A DNA stretch of 64,000 nt from Candidatus Acidiferrum typicum (lineage in GTDB: Bacteria; Acidobacteriota; Terriglobia; Acidiferrales; UBA7541). Of this stretch, positions 1 to 6,808 are shown piece by piece. Where the stretch lies: contig DLMH01000158.1 in NCBI GenBank assembly GCA_002478115.1, positions 28,929 through 92,928 on the forward strand, written 5' to 3'. Numbering within the stretch: the stretch's first letter is position 1; each line of letters starts with the position of its first letter. The notes beneath the pieces are model-generated. The model was not told the origin of the DNA, searched no databases, and saw nothing but the letters and a program-made list of their open reading frames with translations. The translations under genes and the position numbers were made by a program.

Positions 1-52
1 CGGGCGCAAATCTCTCAAAATCATCGAGGCCGCTTTTCTTCTTGGTCTCCAT
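1..52 (-). CDS. 5' end of an unidentified gene, cut by the window edge
   Basis: Reading the minus strand from position 52, an ATG is preceded by a perfect Shine-Dalgarno (AAAGGAGG, about ten bases upstream, plus-strand positions 62-69) and opens a frame beginning METKKKSGLDDFERF that runs off the window. Only 17 residues are visible, lysine-rich and polar, so no family can be named. It points away from the 225-881 gene and lies inside the presumed integrated island. The ribosome binding site is the main evidence that it is real. Confidence 0.55.
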   Translation of the reverse strand, partial: METKKKSGLDDFERFAP

Positions 53-224
53 GGCAGCGTTCCTCCTTTGGAACGCCGCTCACCATACGCGTATCGAGAG
101 AGAAAGCTAGTGCTAATTTATTGGGTACTTCAGTTTTCTGTGGCGAGCACCACAAGTAGCCGGGCAGACTTCAGTTCCTAGGAAACGATTCCGTAGATTC
201 GTGGTAAGCCGTTGACAATAATCC

Positions 225-881
225 ATGGCGAGTGGGATCGTTTCTAATACCATGCCGACACGAATTGCCTATACTGACCAGCAACTCCTCGATTACTCCG
301 AAGAGCATCTGCTGTACGAGTTACACATTTTCCGTTGGGTTGCGGAGAATCTCCCACCGGAAAAGGGATTTCTGCTCTCGGCTTTGCTCGAGTCTTTTGC
401 AATCCATCTGCGCAATCTGATCGACTTCTTCTACACCCAGCCGGGAAAAGCGCGGAACGATGACTTGGTTGCAGCCGACTTCTTCGACTCTCCCGGTGCT
501 TGGGATCCAGGCGCGATTCCAAAATCATTAGAGGACGCCCGAGAGCGAGCCAACAAGGAAATCAGTCATGTCACCTACAAGAGGAAGACGGCAACAGACC
601 CAACCAAGCCCTGGCCTGTAGGTGATTTGTTCAAGGAGGTCCACTCAGTTGCTCAGAAATTTGCTGCTGGGGCTTCAAGCAAGAAACTGCATCCTAGTGT
701 CATCACCTGGCTAAAGTCGGATCCCAAGGCTGTCACATTCTTGCTTATCTCAGCTTCGACTACCACATCAAACACAGCTGCTTCTATCGTATCGGGGGGC
801 GGTGGCGCATCGGCTTCGAATAAAGCAGCTGTTTCGACCGGACCAGGGGGCGCGTCGCCTTCGAGTAAAAGTACGATATAG
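225..881 (+). CDS. hypothetical protein, island cargo
   Basis: 218 residues with no family I can name. Residues 10-160 look mostly helical, with a patch reading ESFAIHLRNLIDFFY that is reminiscent of HEPN-type nucleic-acid or toxin domains, but the match is too weak to assign. The last 50 residues are low-complexity Ser/Ala/Gly (two GGGGAS/GPGGAS-like stretches), unlike a folded domain. There is no clear Shine-Dalgarno before the ATG at 225 nor before the second in-frame ATG at 252, so the start is uncertain. Codon use is visibly less GC-rich than in the genes from 1.3 kb onward, and it sits just left of the tRNA-Val remnant, both in line with recent acquisition. Confidence 0.55.
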   Translation: MASGIVSNTMPTRIAYTDQQLLDYSEEHLLYELHIFRWVAENLPPEKGFLLSALLESFAIHLRNLIDFFYTQPGKARNDDLVAADFFDSPGAWDPGAIPKSLEDARERANKEISHVTYKRKTATDPTKPWPVGDLFKEVHSVAQKFAAGASSKKLHPSVITWLKSDPKAVTFLLISASTTTSNTAASIVSGGGGASASNKAAVSTGPGGASPSSKSTI

Positions 882-1006
882 ATTCGTCCGAAATAGGAAA
901 ATCCCGTACCGTTCTCCGTACCGTTGAAACTTCGTCTTACGCGTATTTCGGCGTACTTCGAGGTTCTCCGTCGTGATGTAAGTTGTTCAGCGTATTGGTT
1001 AGTTGG

Positions 1007-1054
1007 CCTTTGACACGGTAGAGGTCTGGGGTTCGAGTCCCCACGGGCCTACCA
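1007..1054 (+). other. 3' fragment of tRNA-Val(GAC): candidate att site
   Basis: From about 1010 the sequence reads as the 3' part of a tRNA: anticodon loop TTGACAC (anticodon GAC), the right half of an anticodon stem (GGTAG), variable region, a T-arm TGGGG-TTCGAGT-CCCCA, the 3' acceptor strand CGGGCCT, discriminator A and encoded CCA (1052-1054). No matching 5' acceptor strand (AGGCCCG) or paired left anticodon stem exists upstream, so it is not a functional tRNA. A weak D-arm-like TTCAG...TTGGTTAG occurs at 986-1002. Such 3' halves are typical direct-repeat ends left by tyrosine-recombinase integration into a tRNA gene; the intact tRNA and the integrase would lie left of the window. Confidence 0.7.
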
Positions 1055-1351
1055 TTCGCGTGATGGAAGTCGCGCAAGTTCAGAGAACTGCATCCCGGTA
1101 GCCGGGGAGTCGCAGTTCGAGCGTCCGGGCTTCTCCTCCAGCGTTTCTTGGTGATGATTATTTGCACAAGGCCCCGCAGGCTGGCGGCTTTGTCCGCCTG
1201 GTTCTTTGCTAACCTGTAAATACGAAACAACATCCCCCGGATCACGGTTCTTCCAAGACTCTTTGGTTCGGGGCGGATCACTTTTCCAGAGGCATAACAG
1301 CTTGGGGGCCGTTGGAATTCCATCGCCAAGTCCGGCGATCAGGGGGCTGAA
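1055..1351. other. intergenic, no gene recognised
   Basis: Between the tRNA remnant and the OmpA-family gene. It holds no credible gene on either strand; open frames here are shadows. It presumably contains the promoter of the downstream gene, but I cannot point to clear -35/-10 boxes. Confidence 0.4.
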
Positions 1352-2938
1352 GTGAAAATCGCATCGCTATCTCTCGCGCTAACCGGGATGCTCGGCATCC
1401 TGGCTGCTCCCGCGCTCGGCCAAGCGCCGCCATCCGGCAGTCCGGCGCAAAATGTCTCCCGCACCACCAAAGCGGTGAACTATCGCCGCGCCGGAGGCTC
1501 GACGAAGATCGACTTTCAAGGCACGGAATTAATGACCTCGGCCAATGGCGAAGCCAAGGTCCAGAACAAGGGCAACCGTATCGAGATTGACGCAAAACTC
1601 ATGGGTCTGGACGAGGCCACTAAATTCGGCCTGGAATATCTGACGTACGTTTTATGGGCCGTTTCTCCGCAGGGCCGCGCGGTGAACCTGGGTGAAATTG
1701 TGCTGAAGAGCGGGAGCGGCGAGGTCAAGGCCATCACCGACATGCAAACGTTTGGCATGATCGTCACCGCCGAGCCGTATTTCGCGGTCACGCAACCCGG
1801 TAACACCGTGGTCCTGGAAAACGTTTTTGGCCCTGCCACGCTCGGCAAAGTCGAAAACATCGACGCAAGCTACGAACTGCTGGGACGCGGCATTTACTCC
1901 TCCTCCAACACCAAAATCGAAAACGCCATCTTCGGCATCGATCGCAAGACGCCGCTGGAACTTTTCGAGGCGCGCAATGCCGTGCGCATCGCACACATCG
2001 CTCTGGCTGACAAATATGCCGCCGCCACGCTTGCCAAAGCCGAACAGCAACTCCACAACGCCGAAGAAGTTTACGCACGCAAGAGCGACAAGAAATCCGT
2101 CGAAGCCGCCGCCCGTGAAACCGTGGGAACCGCCGAAGAAGCCCGCGTCATGGCGGTGAAACAAAAAGCCGAGGAAGACGCTCAGGCCAAAATCGCCGGC
2201 GACAAGAAAGCCGCCGAGGAGCGCGAAGCCAAGGCCCGCGCCGATGCCGCGGCAGAAGCCCGGCGCCGCCTGGAAGCTGAGGAGGCCCGCAAACAGGCCG
2301 AAGCCGCGCAAGCCGAAGCCGTGCGCATGAAGCAGGAAGCGGAGCAGGCCGCGCAGGAAGCGTCGCGCCAGAAAGCGGAAGCCGAGAAAGCCAGCGCCGC
2401 AGCGTTAGCCCAGCAACAAGCCGCGCAAGCCGAAACCGAAAAAGCGCGCCAGGCGGCCGCGCAAGCCGAAGCGGAGAAGGCCCAACTTCGCGCGCAGCTT
2501 CTCGCACAGTTGAACTCCATTTTGCAGACGCGCGATTCCGCCCGCGGCCTCATCGTCAACATGGCGGACGTCCTTTTCGATACCGGCAGCCACACGCTTA
2601 AACCCGGCGCTCGCGAAAAACTCGCCAAGATTTCGGGGATTCTTCTAGCGCATCCTGGCCTCACGCTGCAAATCGAAGGTCACACCGACAGCGTCGGCAG
2701 CGACGAATTCAATCAACAGCTCTCCGAACGCCGCGCCGACGCCGTGCGCGATTTTCTTGCCGAGCAGGGAGTCCCCGTCTCCTCCATCACCGCCCGCGGG
2801 TTCGGCAAAACCCAGCCGGTCGCCACCAACGACACGCCGGAAGGCCGACAGCGCAATCGCCGCGTTGAACTGGTGGTTAATGGCAGCGCCATCGGCAACA
2901 CTGCAAGCGACTCTTCCGCGCCCAATTCTCAGCAATAG
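1352..2938 (+). CDS. OmpA-family outer membrane protein with long coiled coil
   Basis: 528 residues. A signal peptide ends near ALG-QA (about residue 24). Residues 30-230 form an unassigned periplasmic or surface region; residues 220-390 are an Ala/Glu/Lys/Arg/Gln heptad-like coiled coil; residues 400-515 are an OmpA C-terminal peptidoglycan-binding domain, recognised by [20 protein letters not shown], the [14 protein letters not shown] motif, LSERRADAV and RRVEL near the end. By family, this domain binds peptidoglycan non-covalently and anchors the outer membrane; the coiled coil could span the periplasm. It is a single gene, facing a SYLF gene convergently. Exact partner or function is not known. 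Confidence 0.85.
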   Translation: MKIASLSLALTGMLGILAAPALGQAPPSGSPAQNVSRTTKAVNYRRAGGSTKIDFQGTELMTSANGEAKVQNKGNRIEIDAKLMGLDEATKFGLEYLTYVLWAVSPQGRAVNLGEIVLKSGSGEVKAITDMQTFGMIVTAEPYFAVTQPGNTVVLENVFGPATLGKVENIDASYELLGRGIYSSSNTKIENAIFGIDRKTPLELFEARNAVRIAHIALADKYAAATLAKAEQQLHNAEEVYARKSDKKSVEAAARETVGTAEEARVMAVKQKAEEDAQAKIAGDKKAAEEREAKARADAAAEARRRLEAEEARKQAEAAQAEAVRMKQEAEQAAQEASRQKAEAEKASAAALAQQQAAQAETEKARQAAAQAEAEKAQLRAQLLAQLNSILQTRDSARGLIVNMADVLFDTGSHTLKPGAREKLAKISGILLAHPGLTLQIEGHTDSVGSDEFNQQLSERRADAVRDFLAEQGVPVSSITARGFGKTQPVATNDTPEGRQRNRRVELVVNGSAIGNTASDSSAPNSQQ

Positions 2939-2985
2939 AGCGAACGCCCAAAAGGTGTCTGCAGAAAGCAAGGGGAGTTGCGGGC

Positions 2986-3029
2986 AAAAAAAAGGCCCGG
3001 ACGGCGAGGAGAATGCTGGCCGTCCGGGG
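2986..3029 (-). terminator. intrinsic terminator for the SYLF gene
   Basis: Arms 2996-3005 (CCCGGACGGC) and 3019-3028 are perfectly complementary over ten base pairs. Read on the minus strand the hairpin is followed by eight T residues (complement of 2986-2993), 33 bases beyond the stop of the gene at 3062-3757. There is no T-run on the plus-strand side. Confidence 0.85.
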
Positions 3030-3061
3030 ATGAAACTGCGAACGATGCGGCGGTGAACTGG

Positions 3062-3757
3062 TTAGTTGGACTTGTTCTTTGGCGAGTGCTTGTCCAAGGT
3101 GGCCAGAAGCTGCCTAGCGCTGGGCGGCGCGGGGACAACACCCTTCAGCACGATATCCTTGGCTGGGATGTCCTTGCCATACAAATGCATGTTGGCGTCG
3201 TTGTCCGGGCGGAGCGTGGAGCCTTCGAGGGAGATGCCGGCAAACAAGCCACGGGAGCGCGAATAGCTGAGAATCTCCGCGCGGAGGGTGGCATCCGTTT
3301 CCGCCGAGGCGTCGCGGCCCTTGGGACCAGCCGCAGCGGCGGCATCGCCGCCCAGCTTCACCTTGCTGGTAAGGACACCTTCGGCGCTGCGCGCATTCAT
3401 CAGCAAAAGGACAAAATCCGTGGCCTGACCGCCGAGCTGCAAACCGAAGCTGCCGCCCTCGAGTGCGATCATGGTAGGCGCGCCCCACGGCCCATTGAAC
3501 TTCTCGCCGCTACGGCAGGTCATGACGCCGCGGCCATAGCTGCCACCAATGCCGATGGCGAACTTCACGACGGACGGCAATACGACGACACACTCGGCTT
3601 TGTCGAGCAGATCCTGAGGAATGTTATCGGGGATGTTGAGAATTTCCGTGATCACGGTTCCCGAATTTTCCACGCGATCCACTTCTTTCTTATTGTCCGC
3701 AGAGCTGGCCGAAGCCACAAAGGCCATGGCCACAAGCGAAATCCAGATTTTTTTCAT
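3062..3757 (-). CDS. SYLF (YSC84-type) lipid-binding domain protein, secreted
   Basis: 231 residues with a signal peptide (cleaved near ASA-SSA, about residue 19). The remainder matches the SYLF/DUF500 family: an early helix ending in IPQDLLDKAECVVVLPSV, the glycine-rich GGSYGRGVMTCR strand, PTMIALEGGSFGLQLGGQATDFVLLLMN, then LTSKVKLGGDAAAAAGPKGR and YSRSRGLFAGISLEGSTL. In eukaryotes the domain binds phosphoinositides; bacterial members are periplasmic or envelope proteins of uncertain role. The ATG at 3757 follows AAGGAG at good spacing. Monocistronic, with its own terminator. Confidence 0.85.
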   Translation of the reverse strand: MKKIWISLVAMAFVASASSADNKKEVDRVENSGTVITEILNIPDNIPQDLLDKAECVVVLPSVVKFAIGIGGSYGRGVMTCRSGEKFNGPWGAPTMIALEGGSFGLQLGGQATDFVLLLMNARSAEGVLTSKVKLGGDAAAAAGPKGRDASAETDATLRAEILSYSRSRGLFAGISLEGSTLRPDNDANMHLYGKDIPAKDIVLKGVVPAPPSARQLLATLDKHSPKNKSN

Positions 3758-4114
3758 GACGCGACTCCTTGAAGGAATAAAAAGCGCTAAACGAGTTGGT
3801 TTTGAGTAGTGGGCGGGGGCCTAACGGATGAATTATAGGATAGAAGGGAACGGAAAGGTAGAACAACTGGGAATAGGTCTAGTACCAGAAGGTCGGTGAG
3901 GCAGGTTCAAGCGGGGGCTCTGGTCCATGAAAACGCTAACACTTCCACCATGTTTTGTTTTCTGAAGGAAATTTTGATTCACTCAGATTTGGTTTGACTG
4001 GTTAAGCAAGCGTTGTACGTTGGGAGGATTCTTGCGTCCTTCCCTGCTGGTGATTGGCGAAGTCAGAACCAGATTCCTCTGTAAGTAAAGAAATCGCACT
4101 TCGGATCGGGGTCA
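3758..4114. other. intergenic, no intact gene
   Basis: AT-richer stretch between the SYLF gene start and the barrel remnant. No credible reading frame on either strand. It should contain the SYLF promoter and may include further unrecognisable parts of the decayed outer-membrane gene that follows. Confidence 0.4.
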
Positions 4115-4396
4115 GTGTTTGTGCAACTGATGCGGAAGCTGACAGCCACGGTCGGCTACACGCTGACAAGCGCTGAAGGCAGTACGCTCATCTTGAATCT
4201 GAACTTGCCGACGGGCCCGCCGATGTTCCGGTAGCACCTGGCGGTGGCGGGGATAGCGTATGGAGTGAGCAAGGGCTTCACATTTAAGACCAATTGGAAC
4301 TATTATGATTACAAAGAGAATTCGGTTGTAGGTCCCACCCTACCCCGGAATTTCCGAGGAAATGTGGTCACACTTTCGATACGATATGCACTCTAG
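4115..4396 (+). pseudogene. C-terminal remnant of an outer-membrane beta-barrel protein
   Basis: One frame reads ...LTATVGYTLTSAEGSTLILN, then a stop codon at 4232-4234, then continues in the same frame with HLAVAGIAYGVSKGFTFKTN, WNYYDYKENSVVGPTLPRNF and ends VVTLSIRYAL-stop at 4394-4396. Alternating polar/hydrophobic beta strands and a final strand of the RYxL/F type are the hallmark of an outer-membrane barrel C-terminus; similar barrels accompany multiheme cytochromes in Acidobacteriota (from memory of the families, not searched). The N-terminal several hundred residues are missing and the frame is interrupted, so this is a relic lying 61 bp upstream of the cytochrome genes. Confidence 0.6.
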
Positions 4397-4456
4397 GAAG
4401 ACGACGCGGGGGCAAGCTGGGTTTGTCCGCGCCAAAATCTAGACAGGGAGCAAAAC

Positions 4457-4786
4457 ATGGAAACAACAAGGAAGAACTTCGGGACAGCGACGCTGGTCGC
4501 GGCCCTGCTGGCAGGCGCATGCCTGGTTAGCACGGCGGCGAGAGCGGATGTCGCGGCGGGCGAAGCGACGTTCAAGGCCAAGTGCGCCATGTGCCACGGG
4601 GCGGATGGCAAGGGCAAGGAAGCAATGAAAACAGGCGACCTGGCCTCGGCCGACGTTCAAAAGATGAGCGATGCGGATCTGTCGGGGATGATTACGAATG
4701 GGAAGGGCAAAATGCCCGCCTACAAGACTCTGACCCCCGAGCAGGTGAAGGATCTGGTGGCCTTCATCCGGTCGCTGAAGAAGTAA
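4457..4786 (+). CDS. monoheme class I c-type cytochrome, periplasmic
   Basis: 109 residues: signal peptide (residues 1-31, ending ARA-DV), then one haem c motif CAMCH in KCAMCHGADGKGK (about residues 44-48), a distal methionine candidate in GKMPAYKTL (about residue 90), and the closing helix QVKDLVAFIRSLKK. This is the standard class I cytochrome c fold, a small soluble electron carrier. An 88-bp gap separates it from a second, similar cytochrome; an intrinsic terminator lies after the second. Likely shuttles electrons to or from the multiheme proteins encoded immediately downstream, although redox partners cannot be read from sequence. Confidence 0.9.
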   Translation: METTRKNFGTATLVAALLAGACLVSTAARADVAAGEATFKAKCAMCHGADGKGKEAMKTGDLASADVQKMSDADLSGMITNGKGKMPAYKTLTPEQVKDLVAFIRSLKK

Positions 4787-4874
4787 GACACGAAGGGTTG
4801 TAGAGATGGATTGCGGCATGAGGCGCGTTCGCTCCTACGCGCTTCGTGCTATCAGAAAAAACCAGGAGGAAACA

Positions 4875-5201
4875 ATGAAGAAGGTACTGTCAGGGATCGT
4901 GGCGGTAGCTGTACTGTGTTTGGCGGGTGCGGTGGTAAGTGCGCAAGATAAGGCCAGCGGAGAGAAAGTGTACAAGGCGAAGTGCGCCATATGCCACGGA
5001 CCTGATGGCAAGGGAGAAACGGCTACGGGTAAGACTACCAAGGCGAGGGATCTCTGCTCCGCCGAAGTGAAGAAGGAGACGGACGCGGCTTGGACGGACA
5101 TCATCGTGAAGGGCCAGAACAAGATGCCCAGCTACGACAAGAAGATCACCGACGCCGAAGTCAAGGACGTCATCGCTTACATGCGGAGTTTGTGCAAGTA
5201 A
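4875..5201 (+). CDS. second monoheme class I c-type cytochrome, periplasmic
   Basis: 108 residues from the ATG at 4875, chosen over an upstream in-frame start at 4806 because AGGAGG lies at 4864-4869 and the protein then begins with a proper signal peptide (MKKVLSGIVAVAV..., cleaved near VSA-QD). One haem motif CAICH in KCAICHGPDGKGE, a methionine ligand candidate in NKMPSYDKK, and the final helix VKDVIAYMRSLCK, which ends with an unusual extra cysteine two residues from the C-terminus. Closely similar to the preceding cytochrome, so probably a tandem duplication that has diverged. Confidence 0.9.
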   Translation: MKKVLSGIVAVAVLCLAGAVVSAQDKASGEKVYKAKCAICHGPDGKGETATGKTTKARDLCSAEVKKETDAAWTDIIVKGQNKMPSYDKKITDAEVKDVIAYMRSLCK

Positions 5202-5251
5202 GAGCGCCGGTGAGCCCGCGACTGCAGGTACACGAAAAATCAGAAGGTCTC

Positions 5252-5287
5252 AGGGCCCCGGCGGATCCTTCGCTGGGGCTCTTTTTT
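5252..5287 (+). terminator. intrinsic terminator after the monoheme cytochromes
   Basis: Twelve-base-pair stem (arms 5252-5263 and 5271-5282, two G-U pairs) with a seven-base loop, followed by a run of T (5282-5287). It separates the two small cytochromes from the NapC-like gene starting 54 bp further on, so the large multiheme genes are probably expressed at a different level or from their own promoter. Confidence 0.8.
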
Positions 5288-5340
5288 GTAATGGCGCGTT
5301 TGGAACCGCATGAAGCAGGCGATGTGGGAGCATCCACCTC

Positions 5341-6789
5341 ATGAGTCCGCAGAATACTGTTCGAAATTGGGCACGACTGCTCTACTTCCTGAGCCAGAAC
5401 GTCACGAGCCTGATTGGCGTGGTTCTGACGACGAGCACGGCAATCACGATGATTGCCTTCTGGATTTACGATTTCATGCTGCAGGGTCCGCCGCACCCGT
5501 ATGTCGGGATACTGATTTTTCTGATCCTTCCCGGGCTGTTCGTCCTCGGACTGTTGTTAATTCCGCTGGGGATCCTGTTGCGGCGGAAAAAACTGCGCGG
5601 CACGGGCGAATTGCCGATCGCATACCCGGAAGTAGATCTGCGGGTACCGATGGTGCGCAGCGGCCTTTTGTTCATCGGTATAGCGACGGTTCTGAATGTA
5701 CTGATTTTCACGTTCGCTTCGTACCAGGGCGTGGCATACATGGACACGACGACGTTCTGCGGGCAGACGTGCCACACGGTGATGCAGCCGGAGTTCACGG
5801 CGTATCAGAATTCGCCGCATGCGCGGGTGAACTGCGTGGAGTGCCACATCGGTCCGGGCGCCGGTTGGTTCGTCAAATCGAAGTTGTCAGGCGTGCGCCA
5901 AGTTTTTGCCGTAACCTTCAAAACCTACTCTCGGCCCATCCCTTCTCCGGTGAAGTACCTGCGCCCCGCTCGCGAAACGTGCGAGCAGTGCCACTGGCCG
6001 CAGCGCTTCTCCGGGGACAAATTCATCGTGAAGAGGGATTACAAGGATGACGAGAAGAACACTCCGGAGACCACCGCGCTGGTGCTGAAGATCGGCGGAA
6101 GAACGTGGCAGGGTTCGGTGGGAATCCACGGGCGGCATCTGGATGAGGGTTCGCGCATCCGGTACATTTCAACGGACGAGCAGCGGCAGGTGATCCCGGT
6201 GGTGTACTACACAGATGACAAGGGCAATACGGTCGAATACGTGTCAACGGACGTCAAGGTTAGCAAAGAGCAACTGGCAAAAAGCGAAAAGCGCGTGATG
6301 GACTGCATCGATTGCCACAACCGGCCGACACACACTTTTGAGTTGCCGGAGAGCGCCGTGGATCTGCGCATCTCCCGCGGCCTGATCAGCGCGGATCTGC
6401 CGTACATCAAGAAAAAAGCTGTGGAATTGCTCAAAGCAGACTATCCGGACCGAGAGACGGCGCAGAAGAAGATCGTGGAAGGGGTCACGAGCTACTACCG
6501 CAGTATTTATCCGGATATTTACAACACGAAACGCGCGTTGGTGGAGCAGTCCGCAGTAAATGTCGCCAGGATCTACATGCAGAACATTTTCCCCGATATG
6601 AAGGTGACCTGGGGCGTGCATCCCAACAATCTGGGCCACAATGATTTTCCGGGTTGCTTCCGCTGCCACGATGGGTCGCATACGAGCGCGGACGGCCAGA
6701 CGATTTCCAATGATTGCAGTGCGTGCCACAACCTGCTGGCGGTTCAGGAGGAAAACCCGAAAGTGCTTACGGAACTGGGCATGAAGTAA
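5341..6789 (+). CDS. NapC/NirT-like membrane-anchored six-heme cytochrome c
   Basis: 482 residues. Three membrane helices occupy about residues 20-45, 54-80 and 105-130. Six haem-binding motifs follow: CGQTCH (140-145, a CX3CH variant), CVECH (165-169), CEQCH (214-218), CIDCH, and CFRCH and CSACH near the C-terminus. NapC/NrfH-type proteins take electrons from membrane quinol and pass them to periplasmic cytochromes; that role is inferred here. The gene starts the large multiheme block; the next gene begins 19 bp downstream. The extra N-terminal membrane helices and the later haem motifs make it longer than classical tetraheme NapC. Confidence 0.88.
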   Translation: MSPQNTVRNWARLLYFLSQNVTSLIGVVLTTSTAITMIAFWIYDFMLQGPPHPYVGILIFLILPGLFVLGLLLIPLGILLRRKKLRGTGELPIAYPEVDLRVPMVRSGLLFIGIATVLNVLIFTFASYQGVAYMDTTTFCGQTCHTVMQPEFTAYQNSPHARVNCVECHIGPGAGWFVKSKLSGVRQVFAVTFKTYSRPIPSPVKYLRPARETCEQCHWPQRFSGDKFIVKRDYKDDEKNTPETTALVLKIGGRTWQGSVGIHGRHLDEGSRIRYISTDEQRQVIPVVYYTDDKGNTVEYVSTDVKVSKEQLAKSEKRVMDCIDCHNRPTHTFELPESAVDLRISRGLISADLPYIKKKAVELLKADYPDRETAQKKIVEGVTSYYRSIYPDIYNTKRALVEQSAVNVARIYMQNIFPDMKVTWGVHPNNLGHNDFPGCFRCHDGSHTSADGQTISNDCSACHNLLAVQEENPKVLTELGMK

Positions 6790-6808
6790 GCATTGCCGAG
6801 AGTTTGAC

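Noticed and set aside
1080..1140. Second tRNA-like end (GTTCGAG followed later by CTCC-TCCA)
   Set aside because: The T-stem does not pair (G instead of C at position 61) and there is no acceptor partner; chance similarity.
4806..4874. Longer N-terminus of the second monoheme cytochrome
   Set aside because: The upstream start would bury the signal peptide; AGGAGG in front of 4875 decides the start.
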